Below, in pieces: positions 14,004-20,622 of a DNA stretch of 34,655 nt. The stretch's first letter is position 1; each line of letters opens with the position of its first letter. The notes under the pieces are model-generated. The model was not told where the DNA came from. It did not search any database and saw only the letters and a list, made by a program, of their open reading frames with translations. Location: positions 1 through 34,655 of the IMG/VR virus record IMGVR_UViG_3300031800_000008. One strand, written 5' to 3'. The translations under genes and the position numbers were made by a program. Source of the DNA: a virus.

Positions 14004-14196
14004 ATACAAGGACGAGGCACAACAAAAGCACTTCGAATACCTGGATAACCTCAGAGCCAGTGGTAGAACAAATATGTTTGGATCACCTGCATATTTGCAG
14101 CGAACATTCGCCATGAATAAGGATGAATCATACAAAGTTTTTGAAGCATGGGCAGTGACCTTTGAGGATAGAGGTTGCCCTGGATCGGACAAGTAA
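13984..14196 (+). CDS. hypothetical small phage protein with NMFGSPAYL motif
   Basis: 70 residues with the segment HFEYLDNLRASGRTNMFGSPAYLQRTF followed by a second helix pair ending in a W. The 'YLD.LR.SG.TNMFG..PYL' pattern recurs in small proteins of many phages and looks like a compact helical fold of unknown role. GGAAAGAAGAAGAGA before the ATG is a good ribosome site, and the gene overlaps its neighbour by 20 bases. Confidence 0.8.
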   Translation: MNKKTFEYKDEAQQKHFEYLDNLRASGRTNMFGSPAYLQRTFAMNKDESYKVFEAWAVTFEDRGCPGSDK

Positions 14197-14505
14197 ATGA
14201 AAAATGTTTTAGTTAGTGAAAGACCACTGGAATATCTCTTGTCAGAATACTCAAGAGATAACAGCAACTCAGAGAAGTTCAATAGTATATGGGAAGCAGT
14301 AAGACAGGTATCAAGCGAAGATCAGAAAGAAGCATACAGACTCATGAAGATTGAAGAAATCAACAAGAAGGGAGACGAAGAGATCGACAAGATCAATGAG
14401 GCAATGGGTTACAAGATACCTTGGGAAGAAGAAGGAGGTCATGGCATACCAGTAGACAGAGGTGGTGAAGGACCACTCTCATGTGCAATGACAGGAGAAC
14501 AATAA
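14197..14505 (+). CDS. hypothetical acidic protein
   Basis: The ATG directly follows the previous stop (TAAATG). The 102-residue product is helical and charged in the first 70 residues (EYLLSEYSRDNSNSEKF, KIEEINKKGDEEIDKI) and ends in a Gly-rich tail finishing TGEQ. That tail is encoded by the sequence that also holds the next gene's ribosome site. No family is recognised. Confidence 0.7.
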   Translation: MKNVLVSERPLEYLLSEYSRDNSNSEKFNSIWEAVRQVSSEDQKEAYRLMKIEEINKKGDEEIDKINEAMGYKIPWEEEGGHGIPVDRGGEGPLSCAMTGEQ

Positions 14506-14506
14506 A

Positions 14507-14683
14507 TTGAGTTGGATGAGAGAGATATATCCTGATGGTCCATGTGATGAGTGTGGTTCATTAGTTAGTGTTGAGTCATTTGAATATGATGATCACACCA
14601 AGAAGATCAAAATGCTTTGTGATCCATGTTGGAAAGAAGCCTGTCGAGAAGAAGCAACCAAGAAGGAGAACAGTAATGGGTAG
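14507..14683 (+). CDS. small zinc-ribbon protein
   Basis: A short frame with a TTG at 14507 (GGAG nine bases before) or an ATG at 14516. The product, about 55-58 residues, reads MREIYPDGPCDECGSLVSVE... and later MLCDPCWKEAC: CxxC and CxxC separated by ~28 residues, a zinc ribbon. It overlaps the next zinc-type gene by eight bases. The two may have arisen by duplication or act together. Confidence 0.65.
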   Translation: MSWMREIYPDGPCDECGSLVSVESFEYDDHTKKIKMLCDPCWKEACREEATKKENSNG

Positions 14684-14870
14684 TATGAAAGACCTCTTGA
14701 TAGACCAGCCATGTCATTCATGTGGCAAGATTGCCATGCTTCAGTGCGTTAACACTACCGAAGAGGGCAAGTGGATACTCTGGTGTGACCTATGTATGTG
14801 TGAAGAAGCAGAGCATCAAACTAAAGAAACAATTAAATCAGAGAAAGAAAGAGGTAAGCATAATCTATGA
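14676..14870 (+). CDS. small zinc-ribbon protein
   Basis: 64 residues from the ATG at 14676, which follows AAGGAGAACAGTA; a longer frame from 14568 lies over the upstream zinc gene and is not preferred. CHSCGK near residue 14 and CDLC near 39 form a CxxC...CxxC site with a beta-rich middle (WILWCD), then a charged tail. A nucleic-acid or protein adaptor role is likely. Confidence 0.7.
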   Translation: MGSMKDLLIDQPCHSCGKIAMLQCVNTTEEGKWILWCDLCMCEEAEHQTKETIKSEKERGKHNL

Positions 14871-15121
14871 TAGATCCAAAAGCAAAAATTCTATTTGAAA
14901 AATGGTGGAAAGAACTTGGTCTCCAATTAGAAATGTTAGAATCAATAGTACAAACAAGTTCAGAACAAAAATACAGAGTAACAAAACAACATAATGAAAT
15001 GCTTTCTGAAAGTAATATGAGTCATGGTATAATAATTAAAAAAGTTGATCAACTAAAGAAGAGACTTCACGAAAAATCTAAACAACTTGAAGAACTTATG
15101 GGAGAGGAACCGGAATATTAA
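14867..15121 (+). CDS. hypothetical coiled-coil protein
   Basis: 84 residues overlapping the upstream gene by ATGA. It is helical throughout, with a Trp-containing amphipathic start (KILFEKWWKELGLQLEMLESI) and a Lys/Leu/Glu coiled coil at ~55-80 (VDQLKKRLHEKSKQLEELM). No recognised motif. Confidence 0.7.
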   Translation: MIDPKAKILFEKWWKELGLQLEMLESIVQTSSEQKYRVTKQHNEMLSESNMSHGIIIKKVDQLKKRLHEKSKQLEELMGEEPEY

Positions 15122-15342
15122 TGATCATTTGGAAGTTAACATACGAAGATAACAATACTTCAGAATACTATGAGACCAAGAAGAAACTTCTGAAAGATCT
15201 AGCGTATGACATTAATGAGGACGAAGATTTAAATTTCAAGATTCAAAAGATCATAGTTCAAACCAAATGGGATCTAGTATTTCAATTAAAGATAGCACAA
15301 AATAGATTAGCAATCGGAAAATCTAGGTTTGAAATCCATTAG
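15121..15342 (+). CDS. hypothetical small protein
   Basis: 73 residues, start and previous stop sharing TAATG. A strand-like beginning (MIIWKLTYEDNNTSEYYE) is followed by charged helices and a basic end. It is the last gene of the tightly packed A-rich operon; a 57-base gap follows before the helix-turn-helix gene. Confidence 0.7.
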   Translation: MIIWKLTYEDNNTSEYYETKKKLLKDLAYDINEDEDLNFKIQKIIVQTKWDLVFQLKIAQNRLAIGKSRFEIH

Positions 15343-15399
15343 TGGCAATGGTAATCTTCCTGACGGTCAGGGAGTACCAATCTACTGCGGCGATCACTA

Positions 15400-16017
15400 G
15401 TGGATACTGTAATGATAGACCGGATTACATTTAGCGATCTCGCTTGTGTAGTCCGGTCTGCTTTTCATCCTATCAGAATATTAAGATTACTGAAAGGCTA
15501 TACTTTACGATCATTATCTGCTAGAACAAGTCTTACCTGGATGGGGATACACTTCATCGAGATTCAGAAACGCAACCCACTTCCTGAAACTGTATATAAA
15601 TTAGCAAAGGCTTTAGGGGTAAACCCTGCTGAATTATATGTCAAATGTTTGGAGTACAATATGGAAAAGGTAAGCCATGCAAGTAAGAAAACATTAAGAA
15701 TAGTAGCAAAGAAAGGAGAGACACCCAATCAAATGCTTGCTCGATTGGTACACAGGCAACTACATCCTATTAATATACACCTAGATAAGATTGAAAAATC
15801 TGCTGCTAACTTCCTGAAGGAGATCAATGTCAGCCGAGCCACGCTTAAGAACTGGCTTGACATGAAGAATACTCCTAGCGTTAAAGCATTGCGTAAAATT
15901 TCAGAAGGATTTGGAATCACCTTAGACGATCTGCTCTACAGCATAGAAGAATGGAATGAGGAAGATCTTTCTGATTCAATTGGTTACATCGAATACAACA
16001 TTCATAGATTGGAATAG
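15400..16017 (+). CDS. regulator with two helix-turn-helix domains
   Basis: Start GTG at 15400 or ATG at 15412; neither has a strong ribosome site. After a ~20-residue leader comes an XRE-type domain (IRILRLLKGYTLRSLSARTSL..., ...ETVYKLAKALGVNPAELY, ~25-85). A linker follows, then a second domain (FLKEINVSRATLKNWLDMKN, ...VKALRKISEGFGITLDDLL, ~137-185). Two such domains in one 205-residue chain could bind paired operators or act as an early/late switch. A terminator-like stem-loop lies within its first codons. It sits between the small-gene operon and the recombination genes, a natural place for a regulator. Confidence 0.78.
   Translation: MDTVMIDRITFSDLACVVRSAFHPIRILRLLKGYTLRSLSARTSLTWMGIHFIEIQKRNPLPETVYKLAKALGVNPAELYVKCLEYNMEKVSHASKKTLRIVAKKGETPNQMLARLVHRQLHPINIHLDKIEKSAANFLKEINVSRATLKNWLDMKNTPSVKALRKISEGFGITLDDLLYSIEEWNEEDLSDSIGYIEYNIHRLE
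15418..15466 (+). promoter_or_regulatory. terminator-like stem-loop in the start region of the regulator gene
   Basis: GACCGGATTACA (15418-15429) pairs with TGTAGTCCGGTC (15447-15458), 12 pairs with one wobble; within it AGCG (15433-15436) pairs with CGCT (15441-15444). TGCTTTT follows. It could be an attenuator, or the end of the upstream operon with the regulator read from another transcript. Confidence 0.6.
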
Positions 16018-16019
16018 CA

Positions 16020-16928
16020 ATGGCTCTCACTGACAAGCAATTAATTTCAAGACAACAATCAGTAGGTGGCTCTGATGTTCCTGCAATCTTAGGGATATCT
16101 CCATTCAAATCTGCTGCTGATGTATTCCTTGAGAAGACACACCCAATGAAAGACATAACAACTATGGCTATGGAAGCAGGGCATATGCTTGAACCTGCTG
16201 TTATTGATTGGGCAATAAAGAAAATCAAATCTGCTGACTTTGTTTGGTCTAGTGCAAACGTAAGACGTACCAAAATGTTAAAATCTGCTAATGGATTAGA
16301 TCTTCCTGCCCATGCCAACTTAGACTTTATGTTTACTTTAGATAAAAATCCTGTAGGAGAAACTCGCTGTGCTGTTGAGGCTAAGACTACTGGTTTGCCT
16401 AGATATTGGGGCACACCTGGAACTGATGAGGTTCCTGATCATGTTCTTGTGCAATGCTTATGGCAAGGATTGATTGCTGACATTGATATAATCCATGTTG
16501 CTGTACTGATTGGTGACAGAGGTTTCTCTTTACAAATGTACGAGATAGAACCAATCCAATACGAAGAAGAAACAAATGAGATTGTTAATAGGGTTGCAGA
16601 ATTCTGGAATAAGAATGTTATGGAAGGGGTTGCGCCAAAGGAAACAGCCCCTAAAATAGACACTATCAAGAAGATAATTCGTGTTCCAAATAAAAGCATA
16701 GAAGTACCCGACATGATGATTCAATCCTGGATAATTGCTAAAGAAGAACTCTCCATTGCTAAACAAAAAGAATCTGAACTTAAAGCAAAAGTACTTTCAG
16801 AACTCTCCGATGCAGAAGAAGGTAGGTCTGCCAGTGGTAAGGTAACCTACTATGAATATGACCGTAGGGAATACACGGTACCTACTACGAGTTATAGACA
16901 AATCAAATGGTACCCCAGAAAGGATTAG
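16020..16928 (+). CDS. YqaJ-type phage exonuclease
   Basis: The 302-residue protein has the lambda-exonuclease/YqaJ fold signature: GGSDVPAILGISPF (16-29), MEAGHMLEPAV (51-61), the metal-binding D102 in ANLDFMF, E120-x-K122 in AVEAKTTG, and VPDHVLVQCLWQ with Q145. It probably degrades one strand of double-stranded DNA ends to give substrates for the adjacent RecT. The C-terminal ~80 residues are a charged helical region (EELSIAKQKESELKAK). The gene starts two bases after the regulator stop and ends two bases before RecT, so the three may be co-expressed. Confidence 0.93.
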   Translation: MALTDKQLISRQQSVGGSDVPAILGISPFKSAADVFLEKTHPMKDITTMAMEAGHMLEPAVIDWAIKKIKSADFVWSSANVRRTKMLKSANGLDLPAHANLDFMFTLDKNPVGETRCAVEAKTTGLPRYWGTPGTDEVPDHVLVQCLWQGLIADIDIIHVAVLIGDRGFSLQMYEIEPIQYEEETNEIVNRVAEFWNKNVMEGVAPKETAPKIDTIKKIIRVPNKSIEVPDMMIQSWIIAKEELSIAKQKESELKAKVLSELSDAEEGRSASGKVTYYEYDRREYTVPTTSYRQIKWYPRKD

Positions 16929-16930
16929 TG

Positions 16931-18046
16931 ATGACAGAATCTGTTGTCCCGATCACGATTGAGACTTGGTTGGAATCTAAAAGAGATGAGTTGTTTGGGT
17001 TACTGCCCAGCAATATCCATAAGGAAAGATTCCTTCGTAACATTATCATGCAAATCAAAATGAATGGGAACTTGAAGAACTGTTCTATCTCATCCATTGC
17101 CAAGGCTTGTGTTCAGGCCAGTACCTTGGGCCTGGATATTGGAGTGTTGGGATCTGCTTACCTTGTACCATATGGCAACGAAGCCCAGTTATCTATTGGG
17201 TATCAGGGATACATTGATCTTGCCTATAGGTCAGGCATGAAGGCAATCCATACTGGTATCGTTCGAGAACTTGATTCCTATAAGGCTACTCATGAGGACT
17301 TCGAGCATTCGTATGACCCCTTTGGGACCACTGAGGAGCGTGGCCCTGTGGTGGGCGTGTATGCCCTTGTAGTCCTCCCAACAGGTACGACCTACTCCGA
17401 ACTCATGTCCACCTCTGAGGTCGATCAGATTCGACAAGGGAGCCGTTCAGCGAACTCTCCTGCATGGCGTGACCATTGGGGCGAGATGGCCAAGAAGGTG
17501 GTGATTCGTAGGGCACTGAAGAGGGCACCAATGTCCACTGAAACCAAAGAGATTATCCAGAGTAGCGACAACGCAGAGTTTGGCTACAACACAACTCCTA
17601 AACCACTGGGTAAAGAAGGACTGAAGAAGTCATTGGCAACCACTCGACCAGCCATTGAATCCAAAACAGTTGATTCAATCGCATTGAGTCCAATCTGGAA
17701 CCAACACCGAGAGAAAGCGAACGAACTTGCCGCGATCATCGGTGTATCTAAATGGAATAAAATCAATAGAACCAGACAGGCTATGTTAATAAAAAGAATG
17801 AAAGAAGAAGGGTTCACAATTAATCAGGTTGAAGAGTTCTGGACTCCAACACTACAAGCCTTCACTCCATTCAAGAAGAGTACCATTGAATCCTGGGACA
17901 GTGCAGACCTGGATGTCTTCCTTCGAGTACCCAAGAAGGGGAACCCAGACCACTACCAAGCAGCAATGGAAGGTAAATACAGAGATGAAAAACAAATCGT
18001 AGAAGAAAGTTTTAGCGTAACAGATATAATCACAGAAGGAGAATAG
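16931..18046 (+). CDS. recT: RecT-family single-strand annealing protein
   Basis: The ATG at 16931 is favoured (AAAGGA upstream). The 371-residue protein carries the RecT core: RFLRNIIMQIKMNGNLKNCS..SIAKACVQASTLGLDIG, YLVPYGNEAQLSIGYQGYIDLAYRSG, and AWRDHWGEMAKKVVIRRALKR, over residues ~30-215. RecT coats single strands and anneals them, working with the YqaJ-type exonuclease upstream. Typical RecT proteins are about 270-300 residues. Here the C-terminus carries ~120 extra residues with a helical, Trp-rich region that may bind a partner such as host SSB; that role is inference. Confidence 0.93.
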   Translation: MTESVVPITIETWLESKRDELFGLLPSNIHKERFLRNIIMQIKMNGNLKNCSISSIAKACVQASTLGLDIGVLGSAYLVPYGNEAQLSIGYQGYIDLAYRSGMKAIHTGIVRELDSYKATHEDFEHSYDPFGTTEERGPVVGVYALVVLPTGTTYSELMSTSEVDQIRQGSRSANSPAWRDHWGEMAKKVVIRRALKRAPMSTETKEIIQSSDNAEFGYNTTPKPLGKEGLKKSLATTRPAIESKTVDSIALSPIWNQHREKANELAAIIGVSKWNKINRTRQAMLIKRMKEEGFTINQVEEFWTPTLQAFTPFKKSTIESWDSADLDVFLRVPKKGNPDHYQAAMEGKYRDEKQIVEESFSVTDIITEGE

Positions 18047-18048
18047 GA

Positions 18049-18600
18049 TTGTCCTCAATACAAACAATAGGTAAATATAATTTTGGAAGCAAGACTTCTG
18101 AAATAGGAATAAAATTAGGAAGAGTTTATATCTATTGTGAAAATGATTACACTGATAGAACATGGTATCTACCTAGTAATACAGAAGAAAGTATCAATTG
18201 GATAGAAAGATATAGTGATAAATCTGACACAGAAAAAATGTCTAAACAAATGGGAGATTATTATCTTGATTCATTATTGGTAATGAGGATAGACTGGCTA
18301 CTTAAACGACTCTTGGGATTGTCTCTGGAGACCGATTCTAAAACATATAAACACGCTGTAGAAAACAATGAAGCAGCCAGAAAATGGGCAAAAGATCTCA
18401 AAATAGCACAAGAAAAACTAAAGGACTGGTTTGGAAGAGGATGTCCAATGCCCCAAGAAGAACTTAATACTATATTACGTTGGTCAAAGGAAAATAACTC
18501 TTCAACAGATAAAGGATTCGCAGAACTATGTCTATCCAGCCACATTCTTTCTACTATAAGAACAGCCCAGGAAAAGCAAATCCAGAATGCAAGGAATTAG
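18049..18600 (+). CDS. hypothetical protein of the recombination module
   Basis: 183 residues from a TTG two bases after RecT, with GGAGAATAGGA upstream. The N-terminal ~55 residues look beta-rich (GIKLGRVYIYCENDYTDRTWYLP). The rest is helical, with a WLLKRLLGLSLE segment and a C-terminal region containing WFGRGCPMPQEELNTILRW. I do not recognise it. Position after RecT suggests a DNA-metabolism accessory role. Confidence 0.75.
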   Translation: MSSIQTIGKYNFGSKTSEIGIKLGRVYIYCENDYTDRTWYLPSNTEESINWIERYSDKSDTEKMSKQMGDYYLDSLLVMRIDWLLKRLLGLSLETDSKTYKHAVENNEAARKWAKDLKIAQEKLKDWFGRGCPMPQEELNTILRWSKENNSSTDKGFAELCLSSHILSTIRTAQEKQIQNARN

Positions 18601-18787
18601 AAATCAATTTACCCTAAAGCCCGGACAAGACTTCCAAGTATTTCGAGGAGAAATAGAACTGGATGTCTTCCATGAAAAAGGTCAATGGAGAATCGTCACA
18701 ACAAAAGAAGTCATACTCTTGGAAGAGGAGCAAGTTAGAACTAAAGGCTGCAACTGTTCTAAACAAAGCAGGAATAAAAAACTTTGA
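18587..18787 (+). CDS. hypothetical small protein overlapping the endonuclease gene
   Basis: A 66-residue frame starting inside the end of the previous gene and overlapping the endonuclease start by 125 bases in another frame. The first 48 residues (MQGIRNQFTLKPGQDFQVF..., ...WRIVTTKEVILLEEE) look like a small beta-barrel; the last 18 are low-quality and basic. It is likely real over its first part, but the long overlap keeps confidence modest. Confidence 0.45.
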   Translation: MQGIRNQFTLKPGQDFQVFRGEIELDVFHEKGQWRIVTTKEVILLEEEQVRTKGCNCSKQSRNKKL

Positions 18788-19088
18788 AGAAGAGTATAGA
18801 TTCTGCGAACGAAAGTGGAGATTCGACTTTGCCTTTGTCGAAGAGAAAATAGCCTTGGAAATAGAGGGTGGTATCTGGAAGGGCAGTGTCGGTGGACATA
18901 CCTCTGGTACTGGCTACACCAAGGACTGTGAGAAATACAACACAGCCACAGTCATGGGTTGGAAGATACTAAGAATAGTAGACAGCCAGATCTCAAGTGG
19001 ACAGATGATCAATTGGGTAAGGGATCTCCTCGGATACAGTGACGAGGAGGACCCCTTCCCAGTTGATAATCCTATTGAGTTTATTTAG
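18663..19088 (+). CDS. small phage endonuclease, DUF559/restriction-endonuclease-like fold
   Basis: 141 residues. SWKRSKLELKAATVL, then YRFCERKWRFDFAFVEEKIALEIEGGIW with D55, E66 and E68 as the likely metal-binding acids, then GGHTSGTGYTKDCEKYN and GWKILRI. This matches the very-short-patch-repair/DUF559-like nuclease core seen in many phages, often with recombination genes. Possible roles are branched-DNA cleavage or nicking. The exact start is unsure (ATG 18663 or 18672). Its stop interlocks with the stop of the convergent minus-strand gene (shared TTAG). Confidence 0.85.
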   Translation: MSSMKKVNGESSQQKKSYSWKRSKLELKAATVLNKAGIKNFEEEYRFCERKWRFDFAFVEEKIALEIEGGIWKGSVGGHTSGTGYTKDCEKYNTATVMGWKILRIVDSQISSGQMINWVRDLLGYSDEEDPFPVDNPIEFI

Positions 19089-19873
19089 CGTCGTCGTAAC
19101 ATTCCAGAGAAGAACATATTAGACAAAGAACTAACTGCTTTGTCTCGCTTCTGTAAAGCACTATGCAGTTTATCGTAATGAGCCATCTCCCTTTTCACGG
19201 CTGGTGTATCAAGACTTTTATCTCTAGTGTGATCTAGATAAACAGTGTCCGGGAAGTTGATTGCTAACCCTGGCCTCATACCAATGATTACTCGTCTCGG
19301 GACACTCGAAGCCCTGTATGATTCTCCGTGATCGAGGAGCGGGGACTTGTCGAATCTGTCGTTGAATCCTGCCTCTTTGTATCTATCGGTACCTTTTACA
19401 GCGGCAATGTAGTCCTCTTGTGTTTTTCCAGAAAGTCCAATCGGTTCTAATCGTATTGCTTTAGATGTATCACCTAACCCTGTTGCATGATATGCCTTGT
19501 CCCATCTGGCTTCCCTTGGATAGTTAGATTCCCCTGGGTGATAGGCTCTCGTCGATGTCTCGGATTTATAGTTAGGCCACTTGTGATCAAGTCGATCATA
19601 CACTTTCTCTCTGAATTCAGTTTTACTAAATGATTCCTTCTCTACATTCCTATTGAAGATCCTCATTAATTCTTCACGATCTTTTGCCCGGGTCGGATCT
19701 CGTCCTTCTCGGCCCCATGTTGTTTTGGGACTTCCACGTCCTGCCCATTTCGTCCGCTGATTGGGTTTAGGTATCGGATTAGGACGGTCCAGTTTCTTCT
19801 GTATTCTTGCAGCCGTTTGCTTCTCGTCTGGTCGCTGGTAAGTTTTTCTTTTATTTGGAACTTGTCTTTTCAT
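19085..19873 (-). CDS. hypothetical basic protein at the end of the late operon
   Basis: 262 residues with GGAGAAAG ribosome site. Residues 1-70 are very basic and Pro/Arg-rich, probably disordered. The centre has KAYHATGLGDTSKAIRLEPIGLS and later INFPDTVYLDHTRDKS, which faintly resembles the Y-H-x-T ... I..GL ... VYL pattern of ADP-ribosyltransferase-type folds, but I cannot support an enzyme call. It is the last gene of the minus-strand operon. Convergent transcripts meet here with no terminator that I can see. Confidence 0.72.
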   Translation of the reverse strand: MKRQVPNKRKTYQRPDEKQTAARIQKKLDRPNPIPKPNQRTKWAGRGSPKTTWGREGRDPTRAKDREELMRIFNRNVEKESFSKTEFREKVYDRLDHKWPNYKSETSTRAYHPGESNYPREARWDKAYHATGLGDTSKAIRLEPIGLSGKTQEDYIAAVKGTDRYKEAGFNDRFDKSPLLDHGESYRASSVPRRVIIGMRPGLAINFPDTVYLDHTRDKSLDTPAVKREMAHYDKLHSALQKRDKAVSSLSNMFFSGMLRRR

Positions 19874-19889
19874 TTCTTTCTCCTATTCA

Positions 19890-20072
19890 TTACTTTTTAC
19901 TAAGGCCGTTATCATGGATAGCACGACCCAGAATGTAGGCCATGAGACCCTCGGCAGTAAGAGTAACCTGATCACCTGTTAGCCCGACCCGATCACCAAG
20001 AAGGACCACAAGCACAAGGAGCAATAGCCCCTGTGCCTTTCGACTGGCAAAGATATCTTGAATAAAGTTCAT
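19890..20072 (-). CDS. small membrane protein, possible holin
   Basis: 60 residues: a short N-terminus (MNFIQDIFASRKAQ), a Leu/Val transmembrane helix (15-25, GLLLLVLVVLL), then LTAEGLMAYILGRAIHDNG, which could be a second amphipathic or membrane segment. Size and plan fit holin-like proteins near phage lysis genes, and the neighbours are membrane proteins too. The start shares ATGA with the gene before. No endolysin is next to it, which weakens the call. Confidence 0.6.
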   Translation of the reverse strand: MNFIQDIFASRKAQGLLLLVLVVLLGDRVGLTGDQVTLTAEGLMAYILGRAIHDNGLSKK

Positions 20073-20320
20073 TCTTCTTTTCCTTTTCTAGTAGCGGCTG
20101 ACCAACCTGTAACACCAGAAAGCAAAGCAATCAATATCTCCCTCCAAGGTGAAGGAAAGAAACCTACACTATCTACAACTGCGTAACCAGCAGCCTCACC
20201 AGCAACCTCTATCGAAGCAGCAGCCACTGGGTCTTCTCCAGTAATACCCCTTTGGAACCCGTCCCAAAATGCACAACCAGTAAGAGTAAAAACCAACACC
20301 GCAATGAGAATGATCCTCAT
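20069..20320 (-). CDS. small lipoprotein, possible spanin-type lysis protein
   Basis: 83 residues with a signal sequence MRIILIAVLVFTLTGC whose lipobox LTGC puts lipid on Cys16. A Gly/Ala-rich middle and a C-terminal hydrophobic segment (~60-77, REILIALLSGVTGWSAAT) then basic residues follow. Lipid anchor plus C-terminal membrane segment is the layout of single-chain (u-) spanins, but the ~45-residue span between them is short. Known spanins disrupt the outer membrane of Gram-negative hosts. It shares four-base overlaps with both neighbours. Confidence 0.65.
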   Translation of the reverse strand: MRIILIAVLVFTLTGCAFWDGFQRGITGEDPVAAASIEVAGEAAGYAVVDSVGFFPSPWREILIALLSGVTGWSAATRKGKEE

Positions 20321-20622
20321 TTTTTCCTACTATCTTGGACAGCATCCTTTATCTGCTGTCTCGTTTCTGTGACATCGTACTGGATTTTATGCAGCACGTT
20401 TGTCATGGTTTGAGTGTTCTGATTTATTGTATGTGCAAGTTGTTTAATAGTCTCAGACAAACTAATTAAACTTTTCTCTACCTCTGACCAGCGTTCTATA
20501 TCTGTATATCTCACTCCGTTACTGTCCACTTTTCTGTCTCTCAAGAAGGAGAACACCTCCCGAAGAATCAATAATACTAACGCTGTCGATGCTAGTCCAG
20601 TTTCAAAAATAGGAAAATCCAT
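20317..20622 (-). CDS. membrane-anchored coiled-coil protein
   Basis: The ATG at 20622 overlaps the stop of the 1736-residue gene (TAATG) and is preferred over an extension to 20721. The 101-residue product has one transmembrane helix near the N-terminus (8-25, TGLASTALVLLILREVF), a basic flank (RDRK), and a helical coiled coil to the end (SLISLSETIKQLAHTINQ...). This shape fits an inner-membrane spanin or holin-associated protein; family not identified. Confidence 0.65.
   Translation of the reverse strand: MDFPIFETGLASTALVLLILREVFSFLRDRKVDSNGVRYTDIERWSEVEKSLISLSETIKQLAHTINQNTQTMTNVLHKIQYDVTETRQQIKDAVQDSRKK

Noticed and set aside
15335-15357. TTGAAA...TAATCT as a promoter for the regulator gene
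   Set aside because: The -10 box matches consensus at only three of six bases; not enough to list.
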